A stretch of 64,000 bases of DNA from UMGS1883 sp045636425 (GTDB lineage Bacteria > Bacillota > Clostridia > UMGS1883), in assembly GCA_045636425.1 (NCBI GenBank), contig JAZTXM010000008.1:1-64000 (forward strand). The letters are read 5' to 3'. The notes below the pieces were generated by a model. It made no database searches. It was not told the origin of the DNA and saw nothing but the letters and a program-made list of their open reading frames with translations. A program made the translations under genes and the position numbers. Positions 1 to 15,000 of this stretch are shown piece after piece. Each line of letters opens with the position of its first letter. Position 1 is the stretch's first letter.

Positions 1-3000
1 CGAGCTTGTTTATTATACAACGTCAAGCAAGCTTTGTCAACACTTTTTTTAAACTTTTTTAAGTTTTTTTCGGTGCCTTTGTCAAAGTGCTTTTAACGCG
101 ACAACGTTGTATATGTTAACACCGTTTCGAGGAAATGTCAATACCTTTTTTCAAAAAACTTTAAAAAAATTTAAGCTTCCTATATATAATAGCTGTTGAC
201 ATATTAAGTTTGTTATAATTCTGCCCATAAATATCCAAAAAATTCATTATGAAGAAAAAAATCTGCATCAACTGCTATGTGCGGAGATTTCTCCTTATAA
301 TATAGAAGCAAAACAACACACCCCGCCGCATCCATTAAAAATTTTTAAAAAAATCCTTGACAGTTATGTTTATTATGTTATAATTAGTATGTTACTTTAT
401 GCAGTACTTGCAAATGCAGGGCTGCGAGGGGAGGGTATAGAATGTCAGAGATCAGAGTTAAAGATAATGAATCTTTAGATAGCGCCCTGAGGAGATTTAA
501 GCGCTCTTGTGCTAAGGCAGGCGTATTGTCCGAGGTTAGAAAAAGAGAGCATTATGAAAAACCCAGCGTAAAACGTAAAAAGAAGTCTGAAGCTGCAAGA
601 AAAAGAAAATTTAAGTAATTGATTTCGACAAACCCACATACAATTGTATGTGGGTTATGTTTTGGGCACACAAATAAAGCAGTGCCCATATTTTCTTTTT
701 GGAGGCAGTTTTATGTATATCCGAAGACTACTTGACGACGAGTATGAAGATGTAGTAAAATTAATCGTGCAGACGGTACACGCTGTTTGTGCCGATGATT
801 ATACAAAAGAAGAACTTGATGCCTGGGCACCTTCAAATTTCGATGTGCCTAAATTCCGCCAAAATCTCTCTGACTCCTTAAATTTAGTTGCTTTTGAAAA
901 AGGGAAATTGGTAGGTTTTATAAGTCTGGAGCGAAACGGTTATATAAATCGGCTTTATACGCACAAGGATTTTTTACATAGAGGCATCGGGGCGGCTCTT
1001 TTCAAAAAAGCCGAAAGCTGGGCAATGGAAAACGGCATTTGCGAGCTGAGCCTTGATTCAAGCAAAACAGCAGAGGGCTTCTATCTTAAAATGGGCTTTA
1101 AAAAATCCGGCATCAGCACTCTTTCACGCGGCGGGGTTGTTCTTCGCAATACTGTTATGAAAAAGGTGATTAAAAATGGTGAAGTTAAATAACGATTGGG
1201 ACCTAAGAATCGGTAAAGAATTTGAAAAGGAATACTACCTCAGGCTTCGCAGATTTTTAAAGGAGGAATATGCTTCCCACACGGTTTATCCCGACATGTA
1301 TGAGCTTTTTTCCGCACTCAAGGCTACTCCCTACTCAAAGGTTAAGGTAGTAATCATCGGGCAGGACCCTTATCACGAGCCAGGCCAGGCACACGGCATG
1401 AGCTTCTCGGTGAAGCCGGGTATTCCCATTCCCCCGTCACTTCTTAATATGTATAAGGAAATAAAGGCAGAATTCGGGTATGAAATTCCTAAAACAGGTT
1501 ATCTGATGCAGTGGGCCGAACAGGGAGTTTTGCTCTTAAATGCAGTTCTCACGGTACGCGAGGGCGAAGCAAACAGTCATCAGGGAAAAGGCTGGGAAGA
1601 GTTCACCGACGAAATCATCCGTCAGCTAAATCTGCGTTCCGAGCCTGTCGTTTTTCTCTTGTGGGGAAATAATGCACGCAAGAAAAAGGAACTGATTACA
1701 AATCCCCGTCACTATGTATTGGAGGCGGCACACCCCAGCCCCCTTTCTGCATCAAGAGGATTTATGGGCTGTGGTCACTTTAAAAAAGCAAATGAAATTC
1801 TTATCTCCAACCTTAAATCACCTATTGACTGGAGAATAAAAGACTGATAAAATAGAATTACTGACGGAAAAGTTTTTTCTAATCCGAAAGAAAGGAATGA
1901 TATTATGTATAATCCGAAATCAATGATTGCAGAAGAATTTATCAGCGATGAGGAAATCCGTGCTACTTTAAAGTATGCGGAGGAAAACAAAAACAATGTG
2001 GAGCTTATCGACCAAATTTTAGATAAGGCAAGACCGCAGAAAAAGGATAACGGCACTTTCTGCCAAGGTCTTAACCATAGAGAGGCTTCGGTGCTTCTCG
2101 CCTGCGAAATTCCCGAAAAGGTACAGGAAATGTATAAACTGGCGGAGGAAATAAAGCAGGCTTTCTACGGCAACCGAATAGTAATGTTCGCACCGCTGTA
2201 CCTTTCAAACTACTGTGTGAACGGCTGTGTATACTGCCCGTATCACTATCAAAATAAAACCATCTGCAGAAAGAAGCTTACACAGGAGGAAGTCAGAAAA
2301 GAGGTTATTGCGCTTCAGGACATGGGGCATAAACGCCTTGCAATTGAATCGGGTGAGGACCCCATAAATAACCCCATTGAATATATCCTCGAATGTATCG
2401 ATACCATTTATTCCATTAAGCACAAAAACGGTGCAATAAGACGTGTAAATGTAAACATTGCGGCTACAACGGTGGAAAATTACAGAAAGCTCAAGGATGC
2501 GGGAATCGGAACATATATCCTGTTCCAGGAAACCTATCATAAGGAAAGCTACCTTAAGCTCCACCCCACAGGTCCAAAGCATGACTATGCTTACCATACA
2601 GAAGCTATGGACAGAGCCATGGAAGGCGGTATTGATGATGTGGGCTTGGGTGTTCTTTTCGGATTGGAGCTTTACAAATACGAATTTGCAGGGCTTCTGA
2701 TGCACGCCGAGCATTTAGAGGCTGTTCACGGGGTAGGTCCCCACACAATCAGCGTACCGAGAATAAAGCGTGCGGACGATATTGACCCCGATGTTTTTGA
2801 CAACGGCATTGATGATGATACTTTTGCAAAGATTTGTGCTCTTATAAGAATTTCCACCCCCTACACAGGAATGATTATTTCCACAAGAGAGAGCCAGTCG
2901 GTACGTGAAAAGGTGATTAAGCTTGGCGTATCGCAGATAAGCGGTGCTTCCAGAACTTCTGTGGGCGGATATACCGAGGAGGAGCGCCCCCATGACAGCG

Positions 3001-6000
3001 AGCAGTTTGATGTGTCCGACACAAGAACGCTGGACGAGGTTGTGAAATGGCTGATGGAGCTTGGGCATATCCCCTCATTCTGTACGGCGTGCTACCGTGA
3101 AGGCAGAACGGGAGACAGATTTATGTCCCTTTGCAAATCAGGGCAGATTCAGAATTGCTGTCATCCAAATGCACTGATGACGCTCAAGGAATTTTTGATG
3201 GATTATGCTTCCGAGGACACAAAGAAAATCGGCGAGGCATTGATTCAAGCGGAGCTTGAAAACATCCCTAAGGAAAAGGTAAAAGAAATTTGTAAGGAAA
3301 ACCTTGAAAAAATTCAAAACGGAATAAGAGATTTCAGATTTTAACCCAAACACATAAAACAGCCCGGAACCGATTGGTTCCGGGCTGTTTTGGTTTTAAT
3401 TAGTCATCTATTGAGTTATCAGTTGCTCTTTCAAAGATTGCTTCTACTTCCGCGGAGGGTTTCTTATCAAGAAGCGTAACAACAATTGCCGCTAAACCGC
3501 CGAGGATGAAGCCCGGGATAATTTCGTAAATGCCTGTAATTGCTGTAAGAGCAGCACCTCCCGATACGGGAAGCCACAGCCAAAGCATATCTACAAGTGC
3601 ACCTACTACGATACCTGAAACAGCACCCTTGTATGTAAAGCGTTTCCAGAAAAGAGAAAGAAGAACTGCAGGACCGAATGCCGCACCGAAGATACCCCAA
3701 GCATTAGACACGAGATTCATAATAGCCTGTGCAGCCTCTCCCTCACTGCTTGCAATAAAGTACGCAACTACAGCAATTACCAAAACTATAATTCTGCTTA
3801 CCCAAAGCATTTCACGATTGGAAGCATTTTTTCTGATAATGGGCTTATAAAGGTCGCTTGAGAAAGAAGATGCCGCAACAAGAAGCTGGGAATCCGCTGT
3901 AGACATGGACGCCGCAATGATTGCCGCCAAAAGCAGACCTGCTATAAATGAGGGGAAAACATCACGTGCAAGTTCTACAAAAATGAGTGACTGACTTCCG
4001 CTTGCAAGAAGCACCTCGGAAAGGTCAACACCATTTGAATATACGAACATTCTGCCAAGGTAACCGATAACAATCGTTGCCGCAAGGGAAAGCACTACCC
4101 AGATAATTGCAACGGTTGCACTCTTTTTAACCATTGAGGGTTTTTCAATAGCCATAAATCTTACTATGATATGAGGCATACCGAAATATCCAAGTCCCCA
4201 GCCGAGACCTGATGCTATATCCTGCCAGCTTGCATTAAAGAAATTAGCTACGAACTTAAACTCCTCACCGGAGGGTCCTTTGTAAACAGTTGACAGTGCT
4301 TCGGGCGCAAGCTCTCTTGTAAATCCTATAACAAGAGGAACAATGAGAATTGCCGCAAGCATCAAAAGTCCCTGGAAAAAGTCTGTCCAGCAAACTGCAT
4401 TGAAGCCGCCGAGGAATGTATACACAACTACTATTGCCGCGAAAATCATCATAGCATCAGTTCTTGCAAGCTTGGGAATAAGAGTTGTGAAAACGTCCGC
4501 ACCTGCAACGAAAGCGGAAGCAACATAAATTGTGAAGCATACAAGGAATACGACAGCACAAATAACGCTTACCGCATGGCTCTTTGACGCAAAGCGATTG
4601 GAAAGATACTGCGGAAGTGTTATGGAATCGCCTGCGGCACGGGAGAACTTACGAAGCCTTTTAGCAACTAAAATCCAGTTAGCCGCAGTACCGATTGCAA
4701 GACCGATACCAATCCACGCCTGACCGAAGCCGAAAGCCAGTATGCTTCCGGGAAGCCCCATAAGAAGCCACGCACTCATATCCGAAGCCTGGGCACTCAT
4801 AGCCGTTACCCAAGGGCCCATTGCACGTCCGCCCAAGAAATAATCTTTTTCTGTAACATTTTTTGATTTTAAGAAAAAGTATGCACCTATGGCAAGCATT
4901 GCCACAAAGTATAATACAAAAGCAAAAATATCCATAACAGAAATCTCCTTCTTTGAAAAATTATCTTCATTCTACCACAAAAAGGAAGCTTTTTCAAGTT
5001 TTTTCTTTTATTATGTATTCGGCAAGGTCTTTATAAAGATAAAGTGAGCCGCAGATAAGGGTGATGGGATTTTCTTTTACCGCTGCCCTAAATGCCTCCC
5101 CTATGGTTTTAACCGGGCTTGCATCAAAACCAAATCCTTTGAATTTTTCCGCAAGAGCTTCGGGAAGTGCCGCGCGGGGATTATCCTTTACAGGAACGGT
5201 AAATATTTTCACGCGGGAGCAAAATCCGTTTTCCTTTAAATGTGAAAGAGAGGCATCTATATCCTTATCTGCCATTGCGGCATATATAATTGAGATCCTT
5301 TCCTCCGCAAAATACCTGTTTACGGCATTTACGAGTGCCTCGGTTCCGCTAAGGTTGTGTGCTCCGTCAAAAATAACGAGGGGTTTTTCGGAAAGCTTTT
5401 CAAATCTTCCGATGTTCCGAGCCTTATCAAGACCGATTCGTATGTATTCTTCTTCAATATCGAGAAGCTGAGCCGCCTTTACGGCAAGAGCGGCATTTTC
5501 CGTCTGATGAATTCCCGAAAGATTAATTTTGAGGTTTTTAATCTCACCCAAATCAAAAATTTCGCTCATTCCTTGGGGCGGATGATTGATACATTCCGAC
5601 GCCAAAATAAATTCTGCTCCCTGCGCCCTTGCCGTTTGCTCCAGCACTGAAAGTGCCTCTTTCGGCTGATTGGGGGTAGTTATTACAGTAGTCCCATTTT
5701 TTATGATTCCTGCTTTTTCTGCGGCAATTTTTTCTATAGTGCCGCCGAGGTATTCGATGTGATCAATATCTATTTTTGTAATAATGGCAAGAAGCGGTGC
5801 ATCTATAATATTTGTTGCATCTAATCTTCCGCCAAGACCTGTTTCAAGCACGACAATGTCACATTTTTCTTTAGCAAAGTAAATAAATGCCGCTGCCGTC
5901 CATATTTCAAACTGGGTGGGCATAGCACCTTTTTCCTGCTCCACTTCTTTGGCATATCCCTCAACCTGTGATAAAAGCAAGTCCATTTCTTCGGAAGAAA

Positions 6001-9000
6001 TATTCCTGCCGTCAATGCTGATTCTTTCGCAAACATCAATCATATTGGGAGATATGAATTTTCCGCATTTAAGTCCGCTTTCACTTAAAATGCATTGGAG
6101 AAAAGCACAAGTTGAGCCTTTGCCGTTTGTGCCGGCTATGTGAACGAACTTTAAGTCTTTTTGGGGATTACCGCACTTCTCGCACAAAGCTCCGATGGAT
6201 TCAAGCCCGAGGCGGCTTTTTGCCTGAAAGCTGTTGGCGTATGCTTTAAAATCACTCATTGGGCTTCACTCTCCGAAACAAATTTTTTAAGTCTGAAAAC
6301 AAGCTTTTTTCCTCCGCACATTACAAGCATATGCAGGGCAAAAAGTATGATCATTGCAGGAAGCCTCATCCACACAGCACTGCGGAAGCTTGCATAAATC
6401 CCCATGGCGGTAAGAATTTCCGACATTATTGTAAAGCTTATCAGGAACTGCAAAAACGCACATATAAGGGCACGTATATAGTAGCCATGGTTATCCTTTA
6501 CTTTAAAAAAGCATGCACCGAAAATAAATCCGCACACAAATTCCACTATGGTGATTAATGGATTAACGCCTATTCTTAGTGCCTCTATAAAGTCGGCGGT
6601 CGCCGCAACAATGCCCGAGGACAATGGTCCGTAAATCACGCCTACAATGAAAACAGTTATAAATTTCATCGGGACTTTAATGAGACTGCCCACCCTGAAG
6701 GTAGCAAAAACCCCAAGGATAACGGTTATAGCCGTCAAAAGCCCCAGTACGCACATTTTCTTTGTTGAAATTCTTTGTTTCAAAAAAATCAAAACCTTTC
6801 TGCAGCATGCTGCAGAAAGGTTCATAGAATCTTAGAGCAGCAACGGAATGCGAAACTGTTATCGCAAGACAATAGTCTATTCGTTACGAAGACAACTTCC
6901 CGTTCTTCATACACTGCAATTACCATAGCGGCAATCAACGCAACAGTTTCTACTTTGCTGTTAAATTACATTATTTATATTTCTCCAAATTCCAAATCTT
7001 ATCGTTATACTCGTTAATTGTTCTGTCACTGGAGAAGAAGCCACTCATAGCTACATTGATGATAGCCTTCTTAAGCCATACATCCTCATTGCGATACTCC
7101 CTGTCAGCTATGCGGTGAATGTCACAATATGCTTCAAAGTCACGCACTACCATATAAACATCCGCTCTGCCGTGGTCACCAAAAATCAAGGTCTGATAAA
7201 GATCCTGGTACTTTTTGGGGTCACTGGGGCAGACAGTTCCGTCGATAAGCATATCAAGAACTCTGCGAATCTGAGAATTTGAAGTATAAATGTTCTGACT
7301 GGAATTTTCATTATACTGAAGCTCACGGTTAACCTCGGGGGTTTTCATACCGAAGATAAAGATGTTATCATCGCCCACGCACTCACGCATTTCCACGTTA
7401 GCACCATCAAGCGTGCCGATCGTAAGAGCACCATTTGCCATAAACTTCATGTTGCCCGTACCGCTTGCTTCCTTACCAGCCGTTGAAATCTGCTCACTGA
7501 TTTCTGCCGCAGGGATAATTTTCTGTGCAAGGCTTACGCCGTAGTTTTCAATAAACACAACCTTAAGCCTTCCGTTTACCACGGGGTCATTATTAACAAG
7601 CTTTGCAACGTCGTTTATAAGCTTTATGATAAGCTTCGCACGAGCGTATCCGGGAGATGCCTTTGCTCCGAAAATAAAGGTGTGGGGATACATGTCAAAG
7701 GACTTATCCGTCTTAAGCTTATCATAGAGGTAAAGAATGTGAAGCACGTTAAGAAGCTGACGCTTGTATTCGTGCAATCTCTTTACCTGAACGTCAAATA
7801 TACTATTGGGGTCAACATCAATTCCGTTATGCTCTTTAATATATTCGGCAAGCTCCTGCTTTTTCTTAAGCTTAACCGCCTTAAACTGCTGACGGAACTC
7901 AGCGTCGTCCGCATAGGGAAGAAGCTTTTCAAGCTCGGATACATCCTTCACCCAGCCCTTGCCGATTTTAGAGGTTATAAGCTCACTAAGCTCGGGATTT
8001 GCGAGTCTGAGCCAGCGGCGGTATGTGATACCGTTGGTAATTGAAACGAATTTGTCGGGAGTGAGATTATTATAATCACGGAAGACATCGTTTCGGAGAA
8101 TATCCGTGTGAAGTCCCGACACGCCGTTTACCTTATGGCAGGTTGCAAGGCACATATTTGCCATGTTGATATAGTTATGAGCAATGATTGACATATAGTT
8201 GATTTTGCCCCAGTCGTCGCCGTAACGTGCGTGGAGGTCTGAAACGAGCCTGCGGTTCATCTCGTCAACAATCATGTAAATTCTGGGAAGAAGTCTCTGG
8301 AACATATCCATGGGCCACTTTTCAAGAGCCTCGGCAAGAATTGTATGATTTGTATACGCAAATACACGCTGTACAATATCCCATGCCTGTTCCCAGCCCA
8401 TTCCTTCTTCATCCATAAGGACACGCATAAGCTCGGGAATTGCAATTGCGGGATGTGTATCGTTAATATGAATTGCAATAAATTCGGGAAGTCTGTCAAG
8501 ATCCATCCCCTTGTGATGACGCTTAAATCTGGAAATTATCCACTGAATGGTACAGGACACAAAGAAATACTGCTGACGAAGACGAAGCGCCTTACCCTCC
8601 TGGTGATTATCTTCGGGATAAAGTACCTTACTTAAAACTTCGGCAAGTGCCTTTTCTTCCACTGCCCTTAAATAGTCACCGCCTGAAAAGCTTGACATAT
8701 CAAGGTCACGCTCTGCCCTTGCAGACCAAAGACGGAGGGTATTTACAATCTTTGCATCATAGCCAACAACGGGAACATCATAGGGGATACCTACAACGTT
8801 GGTGGTATCGGCATAGTTTACTTTAAGACCGCTTTCGGTCATTTCGGTAGTTACATTTCCGCCGAAACGAACCGTCACCTTTTCTTCAGGTCTGGGAATT
8901 TCCCATACGCTTCCGTCATGAAGCCAGTTATCGGGGGTTTCAACCTGCTCACCGTCTACGATAAGCTGCTTGAAAAGACCGTACTCGTAACGGATTGAGC

Positions 9001-12000
9001 ATCCGAAAGAGGGAAGCTCCAACGTTGCAAGAGAATCAAGGAAGCACGCGGCAAGTCTGCCCAAGCCTCCGTTACCAAGACCTGCATCACTTTCCATTGA
9101 TGCCACTTCTTCAAGACTGCATCCCATGGATTTAAGAACCTTGTCATAGTCATTTGTAAGACCTATATTAAGAAGGTTGTTACCAAAAGAACGACCCATA
9201 AGAAATTCAAAGGAAAGGTAGAAAAGCTCCTTTTTCTGAGCTGTTCTCTGTTGGCGGCGATATGCTGTCCACTGCTGCATAATTCTGTCACGGACAGTAA
9301 GAGCAGCTGCTTTATAAATATGAGATTTTGTTGCATCCTCTAAAGTTCTGCCGTAGTGACGGTTAAGCTTTCCGAGGATTTCTTCTTTTATTTGCTGCTG
9401 ATTCGCAGTAAGCTTTACTGTTGCCAATATATACAACTCCTTTAACAAGTTTTCAACAAAAATAAAATAGGTATAGGGTTATTTTTAACCCTATACCCTA
9501 TATTATACTACAATCTGTTGTATACGTCAATGTATTCTTTTGCTGAATTTCGCCATGAAAAATCAGCTTTCATTGCTCTTTTTACCATAGATTGCCATGA
9601 TTTCTTATTATTGTAGTATGTTGTCTTTGCGTAGTTCAGAATTCCAAGCATCTCATGTGCATTATAATTTGCGAAGCTGAAGCCCGTTCCCGTGTTTTCA
9701 TATTCGTTATAAGGCTCCACACTGTCACGAAGCCCTCCCGTTTCACGAACGATGGGAAGCGTTCCGTAACGCATGGAAATCATCTGACTAAGTCCGCAGG
9801 GTTCAAAGAGCGACGGCATCAGGAATGCATCACAGCCTGCGTATATCTTATGGCTTACCGCATTGTCAAACATAATGAGAGATGCCAATGTTCCTTTATA
9901 TTTCCATTCAAAGTGGCGGAGCATATTTTCATATTGTCCCTCGCCTGTTCCCAGCACTATCATCTGAACATCGCCGTTTTCAAATATGTTATCCATAACA
10001 CATTCTACAAGGTCAAGTCCTTTTTGCCCCGTAAGCCTTGTTACCATGCCCACAAGGAATTTGTCGGGGTTTTCTTCAAGTCCAAACTGCTTCTGAAGTG
10101 CAAGCTTGTTTGCCTTTTTCTTTGAAACAACATTTCGGGCATCGTAATTATGCTCGATGAATGTGTCCTTTGCACTGTTCCATTCGTCATAATTAATGCC
10201 GTTTATTATACCTGTTACGCTGGCACTCCTTGCGGAAAGAAGCCCATTGAGGTTTTCTCCGAAATAGTCCGTCATAATTTCTCTGGAATAAGTCTTGCTT
10301 ACAGTCGTGATAAAGTCGGCATACACCAATCCGCCTTTAAGAAAGCTTGCATCCTTATAAAATTCCAGCTTGTCATCTGTGAAATAGCTATCGGGAAGCT
10401 CGCACACATCGGCAATTGTCTTTTTATCGTATACGCCCTGAAATTTGAGGTTGTGAATCGTCATAACGGTTTTAATTCTGTTATAACGCTCATCACAGTT
10501 ATAGTGGGCACGAAGAAGCACGGGAATCATACCTGTCTGCCAGTCGTTGCAATGAATAACCTCGGGCCAATAATCTATCACCTGCAAAAGGGCAAGCACG
10601 GCTTTGTCAAAGAACGCAAAGCGTTCTATATCCTCTGCCATTTCTCCATAGATAGTGTCAGAGCCGAAATAGAATTCATTATCCACAAAATAGTAGATAA
10701 CCTCCCCTATTTTAAGCTCAAACACTCCGCAGTACTGACTGCGCCAGCCCATTTTTATATAAATGTTGCTGATATATCGCATTTCATCCTTGTATTTCTG
10801 AGCAATCTTCCCATACTTGGGGAGAATTACCCTTGCCTCGCACCCCTGGGCACAAAGCTCAGCCGGAAGTGCCCCTACAACGTCGGCAAGACCGCCCGTT
10901 TTAACAAATGGAACACATTCACTTGTGGCAAATAAAACCTTCATATGTTTTGTCCTTTCTTATAAAAGCGTTCTCTTGGGAAGAATAACGGGATAATTGG
11001 GCTGACCAACGAGCCTCTTGGAAGCACGGAGAGTACATTCCTTATCAATAATTGTATTTTCAATATCGCAGTTTTCCTCAATAACGCTGTTTTGCATAAC
11101 GATACTGTTTTTCACTACAGCACCCTTTGCAATATGAACTCCTCTGAATATAATGCTGTTTTCCACCGTTCCCTCAATTACACAACCGTCAGCAATAAGA
11201 GAATCGGAAATTTGTGCCGTTTCTTTATACTGAGTGGGAACCTGGTCCTTAACTTTTGTATAAATGCGGTTTCGAGATCCGAAAATTTCTTTACGAACAT
11301 CGGCATCAAGCATTTTCATATTCACTTCATAGTAGGAACGCACACTGTCTACAGCACCCACAAAGCCCTTATACTCGTAGCCGAAAACATTAAGTGTTTT
11401 TACGGCGTTACGAAGAAGGTCGCGGACAAAGTCGTGACTTCCTCTTGCATAAGCATCCTCGATAAGTTCAATAAGCTTAAGCCTTTCGATAATGAACATT
11501 CCCATGCCCTGAAGTGTGGTTTTGGGGAAATGAGGCTCTGTTTCCATACCTATTACCCTGCCGTCCTCATTAACCTCATAGACTGTACTGCGGCTGAGCT
11601 GTTCATCCTTTTCTTTTTTGTCATGATATATAACGGTTATGTCTGCACCTTTTTCGATATGCTGTCTGAGTGCCGCATCAAAGGTCATATTGCAGACAGT
11701 TCTTCCCGATGCCAAAAGCACATACTGCTGACGGCTTCTGCGAAGAAATGTAAGGACGCCGTAAAGCTGGTCAACGCTTCCTGCACTTATATCACTTACA
11801 CCGCCTCTTACATAGGGAGGAAGCATAAAAAGTCCGTATATTTTTCTGTTAAGATCCCACGGCGCACCGCTTCCCAAGTGGTCCATAAGTGAGGAATAGT
11901 TAATGCTGGTTGCAACACCCACATTTATAATCCCCGAATTCACCATATTTGAAAGAATAAAATCAACAAGTCTGTATCTTCCGCCGAAAGGGAGTGCAGG

Positions 12001-15000
12001 AACTGACCTTAAATCAGTAAGCTCGTTAAGCCGAAGCTCACTGTTATCCGCCATAACGATACCCATCATATCTTTCATCTTAGTTCTCCCCTTTCTTTCC
12101 TGATTCAACTACCATGGAATTTACACCGATTTTTTCATTGTCGGAAACTGTGACTCCGCCGCCGATAAGTGAAATTCCTCCCGTACAATAAGGACTGCTG
12201 TACTCGCTTGCGTCGGCAGATTCGTCACCGATTACGGCACCCTTACCAATAACTGCCTCCTCGCCTATTACCGCCTTTTTAACAATAGCTCCTTCACGGA
12301 TAATACTTCCGGGGAACACAATGGAATCCTCTACCACTGCACCCTTTTCCACCGTTACACCCTCAAAGAGGATACTGTGCTTTACACTGCCCATAACATT
12401 ACATCCTTCGGTAACGCAGCAGTTATTAACCGATGCACCTTTAGCAATGTAATGGGGAGGCTTAACGGGGTTTCTGGAATATATTTTCCAGTTGTTATCA
12501 TGGAGGTCAAATGCGGGGGGGTCTGCAAGAATATCCATATTTGCCTCCCAAAGGCTTTGAACGGTACCTACATCCTTCCAGTAGCCGTCAAATGCATAGG
12601 CACACATATTCTCCCCGTTACAGAGCATTGTGGGGATAATATTTTTACCAAAGTCGTTGGAGCTGCCGGGGTCTTTTTCATCGCTTTGGAGATACTTTTT
12701 AAGGACCTCCCAAGTAAACACATAAACACCCATGGAGGCAAGATTACTCTTTGGCTCCGCAGGTTTTTCCGCAAACTCAACAATTTTTCCGTTTTCATCT
12801 GCCGTCATAATTCCAAATCTGCTTGCTTCTTCCCAGGGAACTTCAATAACGGCAATGGTTGCATCGGCATTCTTCTCCTTGTGATAGTCAACCATTTTGG
12901 AGTAGTCCATTTTATAAATATGGTCACCTGAAAGAATTACTACATATTCAGGATTAAATTTATCCACAAATTCGATATTCTGATAAATAGCGTTTGCAGT
13001 ACCCTTGTACCACTCACCTTTTTCGGCACTCTGGTAAGGGGGAAGCACGTATACACCGCCCGAATTTCTGTTAAGGTCCCAGGGATGTCCGCTACCTATA
13101 TAAGTATTGAGTTCAAGGGGCTGATACTGCGTAAGCACGCCTACCGTATATATCCCTGAATGAATACAGTTACTTAAAGTAAAGTCTATAATTCTGTACT
13201 TTCCTCCAAAGGGTACAGCAGGCTTTGCAACTGATTTTGTGAGCACGCCAAGTCGGCTTCCTTGTCCGCCGGCAAGTATCATTGCTAAACACTCGGCTTT
13301 TTTCATTAAAAATCCTTCCTCTCTTTTAGGTTACTAACTTTATTTTTTTGTACGGGTTCTCTTTAAGTACAATGCACTCATGGGAGGTATATCCACCTCA
13401 ATGCTGTAGGGCATTGTATTTTGGGCTTTCTTTTTAGCCGAAGCTGGTTTGATTTTCTGACCGCTTCCGCCAAACTTAGTGCCGGCACTTGAAAGCACCT
13501 CGGCATATGTTCCCTGTCTCGGCACACCGACAACATAGTTTTTATATTCAACGGGAGTAAAGTTACAAACCACGATCACCTCATCGGTTTTCTTTCTTCC
13601 CCGCCTTACGAATGAAACCACACTTCTGTCACGGTCATCTGCATTTATCCACTCGAAGCCGTCCCAACTGTCCTCTATTTCCCAGAAGGGCTTGTTCTCA
13701 ATATAAAAGCGGTTAAGTTCCTTCATGAACTCATGGTACTCTCTATGCTTTTCCATATCAAGCAGATTCCATTCAAGCTGTTCATAATAGCGCCATTCTA
13801 TAAACTGTGCTATCTCACCGCCCATAAACAAAAGCTTTTTACCCGGATGTGCCATCTTAAACATCATGAATGCACGCAGGGAATCAAACTTCTGCCCGTA
13901 AAGCCCTGACATTTTTTGTATAAGCGAACCTTTTCCGTGTACAACCTCATCGTGTGACAGAGGAAGTATATAATTTTCGGAAAAGGCGTACATCATGGAA
14001 AATGTCAGAAGATTGTGATTATCACGCCTGAAATAGGGATCCATGCTCATATAGCGGAGCATGTCATTCATCCAGCCCATATTCCACTTGAAATTAAAGC
14101 CCAGCCCGCCGTCACACACAGGCTTGGTCACTTTCGGCCACGCAGTCGATTCCTCGGCAATCATAAGGATATTGGGATAGTGCTCAAAAGCAAGCACATT
14201 AAGCCTTTGTAAAAACTCAATTGCCTCTAAGTTTTCCTTACCACCGTATTTATTGGGCATGTACTCCTGCCTGCCGTAATCAAGATAGAGCATACTTGAA
14301 ACAGCATCTACCCGAAGGCCGTCAATATGGAACATATCAAGCCAGTAAAACGCACTTGAAAGAAGAAATGAAATAACTTCCTGCCTTCCGTAGTCAAACA
14401 CCAGTGTTCCCCATTCTTTATGCTCTCCCTTAAGGGGATTGGGGTATTCGTATACAGGCGTTCCGTCAAATCTTGCAAGCCCATGAGCATCTCGGGGGAA
14501 GTGTGCAGGAACCCAGTCCATAATTACACTTATGCCGTTCTCATGGCATTTATTCACAAAATACATAAATTCCTTGGGGGTACCATAACGTGAGGTAGAG
14601 GCAAAATAGCCTGTCACCTGATAGCCCCAGCTTCCGTCAAAAGGAAATTCCGTAAGAGGCATAAGCTCCACATGAGTATAGCTCATTTCCTTAAGATAAC
14701 TGCAAAGCTCATCTGCCGCCTCGGTATAATTTTTTAGTGAACCGTCAGGCTTGGTACGCCAGCTTCCCAGATGCATTTCATAAATCAGCATGGGCTTGGA
14801 ATAAGGAGAGGTTGCCGCTCTTTTCTTCATCCAACCCTCATCAGTCCATTTAAAACCTGAAATATCATATATGACAGATGCCGTTTCGGGCGGTAGCTGT
14901 GCAAGACGGGCATAGGGGTCTGCTTTGTACACAGCCGAGCCGTCTTTTGTTTCTATATAAAATTTATAGCACTGCCCCTCTTTCACATTTTTAACAAAGC